Under the pieces are notes generated by a model. The model had not been told where the DNA came from. It searched no databases and saw only the letters and a program-made list of their open reading frames with translations. Positions 26,921 to 38,078 of a stretch of DNA of 64,000 bases are shown here, piece by piece; position 1 is the stretch's first letter, and each line of letters opens with the position of its first letter. The stretch covers positions 14,081 to 78,080 of the forward strand of contig BJFZ01000002.1 of assembly GCA_014190175.1 (NCBI GenBank). Reading direction: 5' to 3'. A program made the position numbers and the translations under genes. This DNA comes from Actinomycetes bacterium. GTDB lineage: Bacteria; Actinomycetota; Actinomycetes; Nanopelagicales; Nanopelagicaceae.

Positions 26921-29602
26921 CTATTTGATGGCAACTATCTGATCCTTGATTGATTTCAGCGCGTTTTGAACTGCGGATGTATGGACGCCGCCACCTTGTG
27001 CAAAATCATCTTTCCCGCCGCCACCACCGCCCAATGCTTTCGCACCTGTGCGCACTAATTCACCAGCTTTTAATCCAGATTTCCGAGCACTCTCATCACA
27101 AGCCACCACTAAAACTGGTTTATCTTCATTGTTACTGATTAAAGCCACCACTGCGCCGGCACCTAGTAGATTCCTAATCTCAAGCGCAACTGTTCGTAAA
27201 TCATCTCCAGAAACTCCATCGGAAAGTTGGGCTAAGACCACTTTATTATTGCCAATCTGTTCTGCCTTATCTGCAAGTGGCTTGACTAAACTCAAAGCAT
27301 CTTTACTTTTCGCACCAGAAATTTCACGCTCGATGCTCTTAACTCGCTCAAGCAGTGCACTTATTCGTTCAGGTAACTCTTCGGATCTAGTTGATTTCAC
27401 CATATCCCCGACCAGATTTAAAATGGCATGCTCTTTTGCATAAAAACGGTATGCATCAACTCCAACAAGAGCTTCTACTCTGCGGACTCCTGCTCCAATT
27501 GATGATTCCCCTAATAATTTAATTACTCCAAGTTGGCTAGAACGAGATACATGTGTTCCTCCACATAGTTCTTTAGCCCAATCACCTACTGAAACAACAC
27601 GAACTGCCGAACCATATTTCTCGCCAAATAAGGCCATCGCCCCAACAGCTTTTGCCTCATCTTGACTCATTACCTCGGCCGTAATCTCTAAATCAGTTAC
27701 GAGTAAGGAGTTAACGCGATCTTCGACTTCGCTCATGGTGGCAGCGGAAACCGCTCCGACTGCTGAAAAATCAAATCTAAAACGTCCTGGAGCATTTTCG
27801 GAACCTGCTTGTGTAGCAGTTTCGCCCAATGCTTCTCGGAATGCTTTATGAACCATATGAGTGGCGGTGTGCGCACGTGAAATTCCAGCACGACGATCAT
27901 TGTCGATCTCCGCAAATCCACTCTCATTAACTAGCGCTTCACCACTTATAACTTTTCCTCGATGTAAAAATAGATTCGGTACTGGTGTTTGCACATCATC
28001 TATTTCAATTAATGCGCCATTTGCAGTGCGGATGAATCCAGTATCAGAGAGTTGACCACCGCCTTCGGCATAAAAAGGAGTTCGATCTAACATAATCTCA
28101 ACTTCGTCACCAGCTTTAGCTGTGGCCACGGGAGCACCATCAACGAGAAGATATTTAATCTTTGACTCACTTTTCGTTTGTGTGTAACCAGTAAATTCGG
28201 TTGTTCCAGATTGATCTAGAGCGGCACGGTAAATCGAAAGATCAGCATGACCAGATTTTTTAGCACGTGCATCTGCTTTGGCGCGATCGCGCTGCTCTTT
28301 CATTAATTTACGAAAAGCATCCTCATCAACGGTCAACCCTTGCTCTGCAGCCATCTCTAAAGTCAGGTCGTATGGAAATCCATAAGTGTCATGTAATTTA
28401 AAAGCATCGGAGCCCGATAAAGATTTTGCCCCGCTTTTTTTAGTTGCCCCTGCTGCAGAATCAAAAATTAAAGTACCTGATTTCAATGTTTGCAAAAATG
28501 CGCTTTCTTCACCTACTGCGATTTCTAGGATTCGCGCTCTATCTGTATGCAACTCCGGGTATTGCGGAGACATTGCAGCAATAGCAGTTGTGATCAAATC
28601 ATGAGTAGTTGGATCTCCGGAACCAAGTAATCTCATGTTACGAATAGTTCGACGCATCATTCTGCGCAGTACATAACCGCGACCTTCATTACCTGGAGTT
28701 ATGCCATCACCAATCAACATCGCCGCAGTACGTGCATGGTCGGCGATCACCCGCAGCGAAACATCAGTTCCAATTGACTTTCCGTACTTTACATTTGCTA
28801 GGGCGCTAGCTTTATCCAAAATTAATCTAGTTGTATCTATTTCATAGATATTTTCCACGCCTTGCAACAAAGCCGCAGTTCTTTCTAAACCTAAACCGGT
28901 ATCAATACTCTTCTTCGGTAACTCTCCTAAGATTGGAAAATCAGATTTTCCATTTCCAGCGCCGCGTTCTGATTGCATAAAGACTAAATTCCAGATCTCC
29001 ATGTACCGATTTTCATCGGCTATCGGGCCACCTTCAGCACCATGCTCTGGACCACGATCAAAGTAGATCTCCGAACATGGACCACAAGGACCAGGAACTC
29101 CCATTGACCAAAAATTGTCAGCCATACCTCGTCGTTGAATCCGCTCTTTTGGTACGCCGATCTTCTTGTGCCAAATATCGGCGGCTTCATCATCATTTAG
29201 ATAAACCGTTACCCACAGTCGTTCTGGATCAAATCCATATCCGCCATCAGATTGAGAACGGGTTAACAACTCCCAAGCCAAGGTGATTGCACCCTCTTTG
29301 AAGTAATCACCAAAGGAGAAGTTCCCACACATTTGAAAAAATGACCCATGTCTGGTGGTTTTACCAACTTCATCAATATCTAAAGTTCGCACACATTTTT
29401 GAACTGATGTCGCTCTCTTGTATGGCGCAGGTATCTCACCAAGAAAATAAGGTTTAAAAGGAACCATGCCGGCATTGACTAGTAATAAATTTGGATCATC
29501 AGCTATTAGAGAGGCAGAAGGAACAACAGTGTGAGTTAAGCCAGCGCGGTTGTCTTTTTCAAAGAAATCAAGCCAACGTTTGCGTATCTCCGCTGAGTCC
29601 AC
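26921..29602 (-). CDS. alaS: Alanyl-tRNA synthetase
   Basis: Charges tRNA-Ala and edits mischarged Ser and Gly. It has 893 residues. The class II core opens [13 protein letters not shown] and contains [16 protein letters not shown]. The editing domain has [11 protein letters not shown] and the C-x-x-x-H zinc site KELCGGTHV. The C-terminal C-Ala domain ends in a glycine-rich [17 protein letters not shown]. The start is GTG; a weak CGGA lies six bases before it, and homologs begin at the same place. Neighbours DUF948 and ruvX are conserved in actinobacteria. Confidence 0.98.
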   Translation of the reverse strand: MDSAEIRKRWLDFFEKDNRAGLTHTVVPSASLIADDPNLLLVNAGMVPFKPYFLGEIPAPYKRATSVQKCVRTLDIDEVGKTTRHGSFFQMCGNFSFGDYFKEGAITLAWELLTRSQSDGGYGFDPERLWVTVYLNDDEAADIWHKKIGVPKERIQRRGMADNFWSMGVPGPCGPCSEIYFDRGPEHGAEGGPIADENRYMEIWNLVFMQSERGAGNGKSDFPILGELPKKSIDTGLGLERTAALLQGVENIYEIDTTRLILDKASALANVKYGKSIGTDVSLRVIADHARTAAMLIGDGITPGNEGRGYVLRRMMRRTIRNMRLLGSGDPTTHDLITTAIAAMSPQYPELHTDRARILEIAVGEESAFLQTLKSGTLIFDSAAGATKKSGAKSLSGSDAFKLHDTYGFPYDLTLEMAAEQGLTVDEDAFRKLMKEQRDRAKADARAKKSGHADLSIYRAALDQSGTTEFTGYTQTKSESKIKYLLVDGAPVATAKAGDEVEIMLDRTPFYAEGGGQLSDTGFIRTANGALIEIDDVQTPVPNLFLHRGKVISGEALVNESGFAEIDNDRRAGISRAHTATHMVHKAFREALGETATQAGSENAPGRFRFDFSAVGAVSAATMSEVEDRVNSLLVTDLEITAEVMSQDEAKAVGAMALFGEKYGSAVRVVSVGDWAKELCGGTHVSRSSQLGVIKLLGESSIGAGVRRVEALVGVDAYRFYAKEHAILNLVGDMVKSTRSEELPERISALLERVKSIEREISGAKSKDALSLVKPLADKAEQIGNNKVVLAQLSDGVSGDDLRTVALEIRNLLGAGAVVALISNNEDKPVLVVACDESARKSGLKAGELVRTGAKALGGGGGGKDDFAQGGGVHTSAVQNALKSIKDQIVAIK

Positions 29603-29627
29603 ACCAAATCCGTTCTACTAATGCAAA

Positions 29628-29972
29628 TTAATCGCGATTTTTATTTCTTGCTTTTGCAATCCCCCATGCAACAGCGGCCATTTTGGCAGCTGGACCACGG
29701 GAAAGAATTGAATCAGCGGCGGCGGTCAATCTTGTAGTAAAACCCTCTGCGCTTCTCGTGATGTTATCAATTCGCTCAAACTGCTTATTGGTGAGATTCA
29801 CAGTCGTGGTGACCTCTTCAAGCAACGGAACCGTCTCTTGGCTCACATTTTTAATCGCCACGCCAGCTTCATCTAAAACTTTTCCAAATCTAATAACTGC
29901 ATAAGCGATGGCCACCGCTACGACAGCAAGTGATGAGGCAGCGATAATTGCTGCAATTCCGCCTGCACTCAT
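29628..29972 (-). CDS. DUF948 membrane-anchored protein
   Basis: A 114-residue protein with one N-terminal membrane helix (about 4-25, GGIAAIIAASSLAVVAVAIA) followed by a predicted helical, coiled-coil-prone region (VLDEAGVAIKNVSQETVPLLEEV). This fits the DUF948 family, whose function is unknown. The gene lies just upstream of alaS, its usual actinobacterial position, and overlaps rarA by four bases. The basic C-terminus would remain in the cytoplasm if the helix is a simple anchor. Confidence 0.8.
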   Translation of the reverse strand: MSAGGIAAIIAASSLAVVAVAIAYAVIRFGKVLDEAGVAIKNVSQETVPLLEEVTTTVNLTNKQFERIDNITRSAEGFTTRLTAAADSILSRGPAAKMAAVAWGIAKARNKNRD

Positions 29973-31294
29973 TTCGATCCCCCCAAAATCTCGCGAATCC
30001 GTTCCAAAGCTTTTGCCACTCTGGCTTCAGCTCCGTGTGCAGTTGGACGGTAATACTGCTTCCCGATCAATGGATCTGGGGCATATTGGGCCGCAACTAC
30101 TCCCTCTGGATAGTCATGAGGATACCGGTAATCCCCGCTGGTGCCGAATGGCGTGGCCCCATCGCGAAGTGGTGGCGGAACCAACCCAATATTTCCACTG
30201 TTGACATCTTGGCGAGCCTCGGAAATTGCAATATTTACCGCGTTGGATTTAGGAGCGGTAGCGCAATAGACAGTGGCATGAGCCAACAACAACGCTCCTT
30301 CTGGCATCCCTACCAATGCAACAGCTTGCGCTGCCGAAGTTGCAACAAGTAAAGCATTTGAATCTGCCATCCCTATATCTTCACTTGCAAAGATCATCAA
30401 TCGCCGAGCAATATATCTTGGATCTTCTCCTGCTTCAATCATGCGCGCTAGGTAATGCAGTGCCGCATCAACATCAGAACCGCGCATGCTTTTGATGTAT
30501 GCACTAATTACATCGTAATGTTGATCTACATTGTATAAAACAATTGCTTGTGAAACTGCTTTTGCTAAATTGTCAACTGTAATTACACCGCTATCTTGAC
30601 TGGCACCGGCTGCAGCTTCTAAGTAAGTTAAAATTCTTCTACCATCGCCATTAGAAATCTTTATTAACTCAGATTTAGCATCTGGATCAATTTCAATTTT
30701 ATGATTTAAACCTTTTGGATCCAATAATGCTCGCTCAATTAATTTCTCAGCAGACTCTTCACTGAGTGCATTCAAAGTTAATACCAAAGAACGTGAGAGC
30801 AACGGCGAGATGATTGAGAAAGCCGGATTTTCGGTTGTTGCGGCGACTAACGTAATCAACTTATCTTCAACTGCTGGCAGCAAGGCATCCTGTTGCGCTT
30901 TGTTAAATCTGTGTACTTCATCTATAAAAAGTAAAGTCTGGATCCCTTTATGAGCCAATTGAAATCTTGCCGATTCAATCTCTTCTCGAACATCTTTCAC
31001 GCCAGCATTTACCGCTGATAGTTGCCGAAATCTGCGACCCTTTGATAACAACAAAGCTAAAGAAGTTTTACCCACTCCTGGCGGTCCATACAAAATGATT
31101 GATGGCGGGGCACCTGGTAATCCATCTAATAATCTGCGTAAAGGCGTTCCTTCACTAATTAGATGATCTTGCCCCAAGACTTCAGAGAGATTATCTGGAC
31201 GTAGCCGTGCGGCAAGAGGCGCGTTTTCAGAGATTTCAACACCTTCGGATGAAGTTAAATCTCCACCTTCTGTGTCAAATGTAAATAACTCCAT
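29969..31294 (-). CDS. rarA: Replication-associated recombination protein A (RarA/MgsA AAA+ ATPase)
   Basis: AAA+ ATPase related to clamp loaders that acts at stalled replication forks. It has 441 residues. Family N-terminus APLAARLRPDNLSEVLGQDHL, Walker A YGPPGVGKTS, Walker B LLFIDEVHRFNKAQQD, sensor 1 AATTENP, and the C-terminal MgsA oligomerisation domain (RGSDVDAALHYLARMIEAGEDP) are all visible. The stop overlaps DUF948 by four bases; the gene begins 11 bases after the FtsH-like gene. Confidence 0.96.
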   Translation of the reverse strand: MELFTFDTEGGDLTSSEGVEISENAPLAARLRPDNLSEVLGQDHLISEGTPLRRLLDGLPGAPPSIILYGPPGVGKTSLALLLSKGRRFRQLSAVNAGVKDVREEIESARFQLAHKGIQTLLFIDEVHRFNKAQQDALLPAVEDKLITLVAATTENPAFSIISPLLSRSLVLTLNALSEESAEKLIERALLDPKGLNHKIEIDPDAKSELIKISNGDGRRILTYLEAAAGASQDSGVITVDNLAKAVSQAIVLYNVDQHYDVISAYIKSMRGSDVDAALHYLARMIEAGEDPRYIARRLMIFASEDIGMADSNALLVATSAAQAVALVGMPEGALLLAHATVYCATAPKSNAVNIAISEARQDVNSGNIGLVPPPLRDGATPFGTSGDYRYPHDYPEGVVAAQYAPDPLIGKQYYRPTAHGAEARVAKALERIREILGGSK

Positions 31295-31305
31295 TTACGT
31301 GATTA

Positions 31306-33576
31306 TCAGATCGTTGTTATCAAAGAAGCTATATCTGTTAATGGAACATTTGGTGTGCTGTGATTCTTGTGAGCTACAACAGCAGCGGTGTGATACTCCT
31401 CTAGCGCTGCAATAACTTTAGAATCTGCATATGGAGTTCCATCAACTATTGGACCCTTTACGCAGTCGATAACCGCAGCCACATCATCACCTGCCAAGGT
31501 TCTATGCACTTCAAGTGCATGCGCCAGTGCAAGAACTTTGCTTCTATTACTCTGTAAAATTTCTTCTGAGCGCTGTAACAACGTGGCCAGGTTGTCTTCG
31601 ATGCGATCAGATAATGCATTTCGAAGTTCTTTTTGCGCATTCTCGCCCGGTTTGCCTTTCCCACCGGGTGATCCTAATTCAAATCGTTTATTTGATGCGT
31701 GCGATGAAACGGTTGAACCCATTCCCCAATGACCTTCCATAAAACTTGCAATAGTTGTGGCACTTTCTAGGTCACCAGATACTCCCGAGGAATTATCTCC
31801 TGCAAAAAATAACCGTTCTCCTGAAAGCGAAGCTAACGAAACCAAAATATCTGCTTCGTACTCTGTTCGCCATCTTGTAAATTGATCATCTGGTGGAATG
31901 CTGGCGACCATTCCCAAATAATCAGAGCCTTTTTCAATAGTGGCTAGATCAATCATCATATGTCTGCGCATTACATGTGCCATAACTCCATGACATGCTT
32001 CATGTATTGCAACAGCATGACGTTCACGTTCTATATATTCAACATCTTCCGGAGGTCCGAGCTCCTTCAATTGTTTGGCTTTAATTACGTCGACCCAAGT
32101 AATGCTGGTGCGACCATTTCTAATTGCGTTAATTAAGCCTTCGTTGATTGTATCTTTGATTGTCGCGCCAGTTGCGTAAGGTGTGATCGTCGCTAATTTA
32201 TCAATCTCTTCTGCAGTTAATGAGTGTGAAACTTTGTCGAAGTACCCTTGGTAGGTACGTACTCGCCCTGGCTTGCTGGGATAACCCACGCGATACATTC
32301 GATCAATTCGACCCGGGCGCAGCAACGCCTCATCTAAGGCTTCTGGCATATTGGTAGCCATAACCGTAAGAATCCGATACTTAGGTGGTTGTTTTGGACG
32401 CATGCCTAAAGTTCTACGAACAATTCTGTTAAAGAACCCACGCGGTTTTTTCAGTCCAGACATTTCAGTTAGTAACGCTTGCAAAGTTCCCATTCCGCCA
32501 CCGCCACCCCCTGCGGCTCCACCCATAACAAATTTTTCTCGAGTGATTAAATTTGCTGCGTCTTGGGATAAGTAATTACCACCGTGACATGAACTTCCGA
32601 AAACTTCGGATGTAAATCTGCCTTGACCTCCCGAAGGAGCAAGCCCGCGATTACCTAAAGAGTCTGCTTCATCAAAAAAAGCAACGACTCCTCCGTACCG
32701 CAAGGACAATTTCCGTAATTTACGAAACAACCCTTTCACTTTTAAAACACCAATACCAATAAACATGGCGTTGAATGCACCTGGATCGACAAACACAAAA
32801 GGCTTGCCACTTTCTCCAGCCATTGATTCAGCCATTAGGGTTTTTCCAGTTCCAGGAGGCCCCCACAGCAAGATTCCACCAGGAACGTAACCGCCATACT
32901 TTTCGATCTCTTCTGGCTTTTCTAAAAACATTAAATTCTCACGGATTCTTGCCAATACGTGATCCTGACCCCAAACATCAGAGAAACGAGTTTTGATGTC
33001 ATCTGGGAAATAAACATCAACGCCGCCACGAGACAAGAACCAGAACAACGCAACAAACTGAATGACTATAAAGACAACCGCAAAAAGTAACTGTCCTAAT
33101 ATCGGAAGCGCACTCCATAATGCTTTAGGTGCCAGAAATAATGCTTGAACTGGAGGTTGGTTATAGATGGCTCCTAAAACCACACTTAAAAGTGCGATCC
33201 AAATCAATACCTTTATCGCTCTCGAAAGGCGGTAGCGATTCCAATCACTGATTTTGTGTACTAATCGATCAGTAAACGCAAAATATTTCTGCCAACCTCC
33301 GTGATATGGGGCAGCAAATTCAGCAATCAGGAAATGTATCTGTCTAATAATTTCGATTCCGGCTAAAACAAAAAGCCAAGGACGAGAACTTCCAACCTCA
33401 TTTATCGCATCAGTGAAACCAAGCAAGGGATTATCTGCCATCAAGGCCCACGCCAAAGTGAAGTAAACAATCGTAAGGGTGATTAAAAATTTCAATCGAT
33501 CAAAAATACTTAGATGTATTCGAACTTTGCGATCTGAATCACGCATTCTGCTTGTGTACTGTTCATTAGTGCTCAT
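31306..33576 (-). CDS. FtsH-like membrane AAA+ metalloprotease (HEACH variant)
   Basis: Predicted membrane ATP-dependent zinc protease of 756 residues. The N-terminal 185 residues hold about four hydrophobic segments (29-47, 65-86, 121-139, 161-183), unlike FtsH with two helices around a periplasmic domain. The AAA+ module has Walker A GPPGTGKT (239-246), a pore-like MFIGIG (271-276), Walker B FFDEAD, a Gly-rich insertion (about 352-363) and RPGRID (arginine fingers). The protease domain has HEACH (525-529; canonical FtsH is HEAGH) and D602 as likely third zinc ligand. It overlaps the lipoprotein gene upstream by four bases. Substrates are unknown. It is probably a paralog and not the main FtsH, which is not in the window. 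Confidence 0.85.
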   Translation of the reverse strand: MSTNEQYTSRMRDSDRKVRIHLSIFDRLKFLITLTIVYFTLAWALMADNPLLGFTDAINEVGSSRPWLFVLAGIEIIRQIHFLIAEFAAPYHGGWQKYFAFTDRLVHKISDWNRYRLSRAIKVLIWIALLSVVLGAIYNQPPVQALFLAPKALWSALPILGQLLFAVVFIVIQFVALFWFLSRGGVDVYFPDDIKTRFSDVWGQDHVLARIRENLMFLEKPEEIEKYGGYVPGGILLWGPPGTGKTLMAESMAGESGKPFVFVDPGAFNAMFIGIGVLKVKGLFRKLRKLSLRYGGVVAFFDEADSLGNRGLAPSGGQGRFTSEVFGSSCHGGNYLSQDAANLITREKFVMGGAAGGGGGGMGTLQALLTEMSGLKKPRGFFNRIVRRTLGMRPKQPPKYRILTVMATNMPEALDEALLRPGRIDRMYRVGYPSKPGRVRTYQGYFDKVSHSLTAEEIDKLATITPYATGATIKDTINEGLINAIRNGRTSITWVDVIKAKQLKELGPPEDVEYIERERHAVAIHEACHGVMAHVMRRHMMIDLATIEKGSDYLGMVASIPPDDQFTRWRTEYEADILVSLASLSGERLFFAGDNSSGVSGDLESATTIASFMEGHWGMGSTVSSHASNKRFELGSPGGKGKPGENAQKELRNALSDRIEDNLATLLQRSEEILQSNRSKVLALAHALEVHRTLAGDDVAAVIDCVKGPIVDGTPYADSKVIAALEEYHTAAVVAHKNHSTPNVPLTDIASLITTI

Positions 33577-34220
33577 CGAACTCCCCTTACCGTGAGTGAA
33601 TTAGAAATCTTGTCTATCTCTTTAGAATTGGCCTTGAAGCATTTTGTAGTGCATCTAACAATAAAAAAATACAAAGTGCTTCGATCTTCTGAAATCAAAG
33701 ATGTTTGCTTCACTGTTTCATTTAAAGAACCAGGTGGGGTAAATGAAAAAGTAGTTCGTACTCCACGAGCCCCTTCTTCTACTATTTCTTCATCATCTAA
33801 AAGAATGAAATCCGAAACCACGGTGCTCTGACCCGAATAGAGTTTAGTAACCGGAATAATTAAATCTCTTAGTGAATTTAGCGAAACTTCATTGCTCTCT
33901 TCCATCGTTAATTGACGGACTCTTATGAACGCAATTGGGTGCTCTGTTGGGTTGAGACCAAAAATTTCTTCTGGCAGGACGTTAGGTAATTTGCTATACG
34001 CCTCTTGCCAAAGCACTAAGTTTGCCTTTTCAAGACCCGCTGCATCCGCACCTTTTCGTTCGGCTTTCCGTAGAATTTTTTCATCAATCTTTATCCACTT
34101 TGCGGGAGCTGTAAAATATGCACCAACATCTGGGTTTGCTGCATATCGCTGACTACTTTGGGCGCATCCTGTCAAAAGTAAAATAGTTGTTATCGTTAAA
34201 GCCAGCGCCCGCACTCTCAT
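33573..34220 (-). CDS. Putative lipoprotein of unknown function
   Basis: A 215-residue protein with a lipoprotein signal: basic start MRVR, hydrophobic core, and lipobox LLTGC with cysteine 19. The mature part begins AQSSQRYAANPDVGAYF and has no motif I recognise. It would be anchored to the outer face of the membrane. The coding frame overlaps the membrane protease gene by four bases, so the two are made together and a role as partner or adaptor is possible but unproven. An AGAG before the ATG may serve as ribosome binding site. Confidence 0.75.
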   Translation of the reverse strand: MRVRALALTITTILLLTGCAQSSQRYAANPDVGAYFTAPAKWIKIDEKILRKAERKGADAAGLEKANLVLWQEAYSKLPNVLPEEIFGLNPTEHPIAFIRVRQLTMEESNEVSLNSLRDLIIPVTKLYSGQSTVVSDFILLDDEEIVEEGARGVRTTFSFTPPGSLNETVKQTSLISEDRSTLYFFIVRCTTKCFKANSKEIDKISNSLTVRGVR

Positions 34221-34222
34221 CT

Positions 34223-35974
34223 CTACTTCTCTGACTTCTCTAATTTCTCGGTCTTATCTATTCCTGCTTCTTTTCGTTGTGCTGGAGTAATTGGAGTCGG
34301 TGCACCAGTTAATGGATCGCCGCCACTAGCAGTCTTTGGGAAGGCAATCACTTCGCGAATAGATTCAACCCCTGCCATTAAGGCACTTACTCGGTCGATA
34401 CCGATTGCAATACCGCCATGAGGTGGTGGTCCATAATTAAACGCATCTAAGAGAAAACCAAATTTAGATTGGGCTTCCTCGCGAGTTAACCCAATAACAT
34501 CAAATACCCGTTGTTGAATTTCACGTTGATGAATACGGATAGATCCGCCGCCGATTTCATTACCATTTAACACAATGTCGTATGCATAAGCCAGAGCATT
34601 TGCTGGGTCTTTATCAAATGTAGCTGCATACTCTGGTTTTGGACCGGTAAATGGATGATGTACTGCTGTCCATCCTCCATCATCGGTTGGTTCAAACATT
34701 GGTGCATCAACTACCCACAAAAATTCCCACAAATGATCTGGAATCAAATTGCATTTCTTAGCAATTTCCAAACGTGCGGCACCAAGAAGCTTTTGCGATT
34801 CATCTCGTTCCCCTGCTGCAAAAAAGATCGCATCCCCTGGGTTAGCGCCTACTTTTGCGGCGATCCCAGCTCTTTCACTCCCGGAAATATTTTTTGCAAC
34901 TGGACCGGTAACTTCACCTGTTGCATCAATCAAAATATAAGCAAGTCCTTTGGCCCCGCGAGCTTTTGCCCACTCTTGCCAACCATCTAATTCACGTCGC
35001 GGAGTGGTTGCACCTCCTGGCATTACAACTGCTCCTACATAAGGTGCTTTGAAAACTCTAAATTCAGTATTAGCAAAATACTCCGTTACTTCTACTAACT
35101 CATATTCAAACCGTAGATCTGGTTTGTCTGATCCGAATCTGCCAATTGCATCGAGAAAAGTCATTCTAGGTATCGGAGTTGAAATCTCTATTCCAAGAAC
35201 TTCTTTCCATAATTTCTGCAAAATCTTTTCAGTAAGGGTTAAAATATCTTCTTGATCAATAAAACTCATTTCAACATCTAATTGGGTAAACTCTGGTTGG
35301 CGATCTGCGCGGAAATCTTCATCGCGAAAGCACCGAGCAATTTGGTAATACTTTTCCATTCCGGCAACCATCAAAAGCTGTTTGAATAATTGTGGTGATT
35401 GTGGCAGGGCGTACCAACTGCCTGGTTGTAATCGAACCGGAACTAGAAAGTCTCGGGCACCTTCTGGAGTTGAGCGAGTTAGATACGGTGTTTCAATATC
35501 TAAGAAACCTTCGGCTTCCATAACTGCGCGAATAGTCGTCGTAATTTTAGAACGCAATCGCAATGCCGCGGCTGGTCCTTCACGTCGTAAATCTAAATAT
35601 CGGTACTTGAGTCGTACCTCTTCATTAGCATCAACCCGCTCTCCACTGTCAATTGGAAATGGCAATGGGGCCGCTTCACTCAATACCGTTAATTGATCGC
35701 AAATTACTTCAATCGCTCCAGTTGGAACATTTTCATTTGCATTTCCATCTGGTCGTAAAGAAACTTTTCCAGTAACGCTGATACACCACTCAGCTCTTAA
35801 GGCTCCGGCCACACTTTCATCATGAATCACAATTTGTGACCAACCAGTTGCATCTCTTAAATCGATAAATGCAACGCCCCCGTGATCACGTCGTCTGGCT
35901 ACCCAGCCAGCCAAAGTCACAGTATCTCCTGCGTTGTGCGCAGTTAACTGACCTGCTCCATGTGTGCGTATCAA
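34223..35974 (-). CDS. aspS: Aspartyl-tRNA synthetase
   Basis: Class II synthetase of 583 residues. The N-terminal anticodon-binding OB fold has [23 protein letters not shown]. Motif 2 is [19 protein letters not shown], followed by the bacterial GAD insertion, and motif 3 is [13 protein letters not shown]. The start is TTG at 35974, supported by GAGG seven bases upstream. Whether it also charges tRNA-Asn cannot be decided here, as neither asnS nor gatCAB is in the window. It follows hisS with a 25-base gap, the usual order. Confidence 0.97.
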   Translation of the reverse strand: MIRTHGAGQLTAHNAGDTVTLAGWVARRRDHGGVAFIDLRDATGWSQIVIHDESVAGALRAEWCISVTGKVSLRPDGNANENVPTGAIEVICDQLTVLSEAAPLPFPIDSGERVDANEEVRLKYRYLDLRREGPAAALRLRSKITTTIRAVMEAEGFLDIETPYLTRSTPEGARDFLVPVRLQPGSWYALPQSPQLFKQLLMVAGMEKYYQIARCFRDEDFRADRQPEFTQLDVEMSFIDQEDILTLTEKILQKLWKEVLGIEISTPIPRMTFLDAIGRFGSDKPDLRFEYELVEVTEYFANTEFRVFKAPYVGAVVMPGGATTPRRELDGWQEWAKARGAKGLAYILIDATGEVTGPVAKNISGSERAGIAAKVGANPGDAIFFAAGERDESQKLLGAARLEIAKKCNLIPDHLWEFLWVVDAPMFEPTDDGGWTAVHHPFTGPKPEYAATFDKDPANALAYAYDIVLNGNEIGGGSIRIHQREIQQRVFDVIGLTREEAQSKFGFLLDAFNYGPPPHGGIAIGIDRVSALMAGVESIREVIAFPKTASGGDPLTGAPTPITPAQRKEAGIDKTEKLEKSEK

Positions 35975-35999
35975 AATCTTGCCTCGCTTGAATTTCTCT

Positions 36000-37244
36000 T
36001 CACTTTAAGAAGTCGGCTAACTCGGTAAGCCTAACTGATGCAACCACACCGTCGCTCATCTGTTTGATCTCTGCTTGCCCGGAACTAATCTCATTCTCCC
36101 CTAAGACTGCTAAATACTTTGCGCCAGATTTATCGCCACTTTTCATCGCGCCTTTTAAGCCGCGTTCACCATATGCCATATCGCAACGAATGCCTTGATT
36201 TCGCAGATTAGATAACAATTCAATTGCAAAAGTACGCGCAGCTTCACCAAGCGGGACTAGATAAAGCGAGAGTTGCGTAGCAGGCGAGAGTTCAATTCCT
36301 TCGGCTTCGCAAGCAAGCAAAACCCGATCTACCCCTATGCCAAAACCGATTCCAGATAGAGATTGTCCACCAAGTTTTTCCATTAAACCGTCGTAACGCC
36401 CGCCGCCACCTATTCCAGATTGTGCACCAAGTTTGTGATGTACAAATTCAAAAGTTGTATGTGTGTAGTAATCCAGACCGCGTACCAATTTTGAATTTTC
36501 AATATATTTGATACCAAGATTAGTTAATCCATTTTTTACTGCTAAATATCTTTCTTTAGCATCTTGGGTCAAATAATCCAGAATCACTGGAGCATTTTTA
36601 AGAGCCGCAATCATCTCAGGACGTTTATCATCCAAAACTCGTAGTGGATTAATTTTGGCCCGCTCACGAGTTGCTTCATCTAGATCAATCTCTTTCAAGA
36701 ATTTAACTAGCGCTTCTCTGTGAGAATCTCTAGATAGTTTATCTCCCAAAGAATTTATCTGTACTTCATAATCCTTTAAACCTAAATTTTTGAAGGCTTG
36801 CACCGCTAATGAAATTACTTCCACATCAATCAGCGGATCATCTCCACCGATAGCTTCAACACCTACTTGATAAAACTGCCGATATCTTCCGGCTTGTGGA
36901 CGTTCTGCTCTGAAGAAAGCACCTGAATACCAAACTTTTACTGGGAGTTGTCCACGATCTAATCCACTTTCAATAACTGCGCGCATCACACCGGCAGTAC
37001 CTTCAGGACGCAATGTAAGTGAGCGATCAGCACGATCTGTAAAGGTATACATCTCTTTGCTAACCACATCAGTTGATTCACCAACTCCACTGGTAAACAG
37101 AGCAGTATCTTCGAAAACTGCGGTCTCCATCAACTGATAATTCGCTAACCGTGCCGGAGCTATTAAATTTTCACGGACCATTTCAAATTTCGCCGATTCA
37201 GGTGGCAAATACTCTTTGACGCCTTTGGGTACTTGGAACTTCAT
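36000..37244 (-). CDS. hisS: Histidyl-tRNA synthetase
   Basis: Class II synthetase of 414 residues. Motif 2 is [19 protein letters not shown], with the preceding [14 protein letters not shown]. The histidine-specific loop is [15 protein letters not shown], motif 3 reads [13 protein letters not shown], and a C-terminal anticodon-binding domain follows. The ATG overlaps the stop of the MBL hydrolase by one base (TAATG). Confidence 0.98.
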   Translation of the reverse strand: MKFQVPKGVKEYLPPESAKFEMVRENLIAPARLANYQLMETAVFEDTALFTSGVGESTDVVSKEMYTFTDRADRSLTLRPEGTAGVMRAVIESGLDRGQLPVKVWYSGAFFRAERPQAGRYRQFYQVGVEAIGGDDPLIDVEVISLAVQAFKNLGLKDYEVQINSLGDKLSRDSHREALVKFLKEIDLDEATRERAKINPLRVLDDKRPEMIAALKNAPVILDYLTQDAKERYLAVKNGLTNLGIKYIENSKLVRGLDYYTHTTFEFVHHKLGAQSGIGGGGRYDGLMEKLGGQSLSGIGFGIGVDRVLLACEAEGIELSPATQLSLYLVPLGEAARTFAIELLSNLRNQGIRCDMAYGERGLKGAMKSGDKSGAKYLAVLGENEISSGQAEIKQMSDGVVASVRLTELADFLK

Positions 37245-37915
37245 TACAACTTCCCAATTGCTGCGGCTTTTAAATACGGATTGTGCGCACGCTCTGCACC
37301 GATTGTTGTCTCTTCGCCATGACCAGGAAGAACGCGCAGTTCATCGGCTAGCGGCCAAATCTTATGCATCAACGTCTCCTCCATCTGTGCGTGAGATCCA
37401 GTTGGCAGATCGGTTCTGCCAATCGATCCGGCAAACAAGACATCACCAGAAATCAAAATCTTCTTATTTATATGGCACAGAATAGAACCTGCGGTGTGTC
37501 CAGGGGCGTGAACAAAGCGCAAATTCAGCCCAGCAATTTCAATCTCACTTCCATCGGTTAATTCGATCACCTCTTCTGGTTCTACAAATTGTTGCCCTTG
37601 AGTTAAGGATTTACTCTCCCTGGATAAGGCGTACTCCGGATGCGCTAGCAAAACCCGATCGGCGCTATGAATCATCGCCGGCACACCTGCTTTGGCACAT
37701 AACGGGGCAAGGGAGAAGGTGTGGTCGAGGTGGCCATGAGTGAGCAGTACCGCCACTGGCTTGAGGTTGTGCTTAGCCGCCCGCTCTAAAATTGCCCCAC
37801 TTAGGTCGGGATCGCCGATTCCGGGGTCCACAATCAAGGCTTCATTGCCTTTGCCGGTAGCGATAATCCAGGCGTTAGTGGCAAAAGCTTTTGCCACAAC
37901 TACGCTCACCAGCAC
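37244..37915 (-). CDS. MBL-fold metallo-hydrolase (glyoxalase II-like)
   Basis: A 223-residue hydrolase with the full metal-binding set: THGHLDH, HAPGHTAGS, SGDVLFAGSIGRTDLP and LPGHGEETTIGAERAHNPYL. This matches glyoxalase II-like thioesterases found next to hisS in actinobacteria. The natural substrate is unknown, and glutathione is not expected in this group. The start is GTG at 37915 with GGAG five bases upstream. It is the first gene of the long minus-strand run to nusB and is divergent from the DUF349 gene. Confidence 0.9.
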   Translation of the reverse strand: MLVSVVVAKAFATNAWIIATGKGNEALIVDPGIGDPDLSGAILERAAKHNLKPVAVLLTHGHLDHTFSLAPLCAKAGVPAMIHSADRVLLAHPEYALSRESKSLTQGQQFVEPEEVIELTDGSEIEIAGLNLRFVHAPGHTAGSILCHINKKILISGDVLFAGSIGRTDLPTGSHAQMEETLMHKIWPLADELRVLPGHGEETTIGAERAHNPYLKAAAIGKL

Positions 37916-37947
37916 AGATTCTCCATTTTCAACGCAAAGTTTGGGGG

Positions 37948-37975
37948 TTTGTTAAGGCTACCGGTACCGTATCCT
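37948..37975 (+). promoter_or_regulatory. Tentative promoter of the DUF349 gene
   Basis: TTTGTT (37948-37953) and TATCCT (37970-37975) are separated by 16 bases, giving a leader of about 97 bases before the TTG start. The 163-base gap between the MBL and DUF349 genes holds no other clear feature; the MBL gene must also have its promoter here or in the DUF349 leader. Confidence 0.3.
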
Positions 37976-38078
37976 CCCTGTCCCCAGAAGTTCCATTCAC
38001 CGGAAAAATAGCGAGCCGGAGTAGCCTCAAAAAAGTGGCTGATCAGGTGGCGCGCAAAGAGCGTAAAGGAGTTTTACT

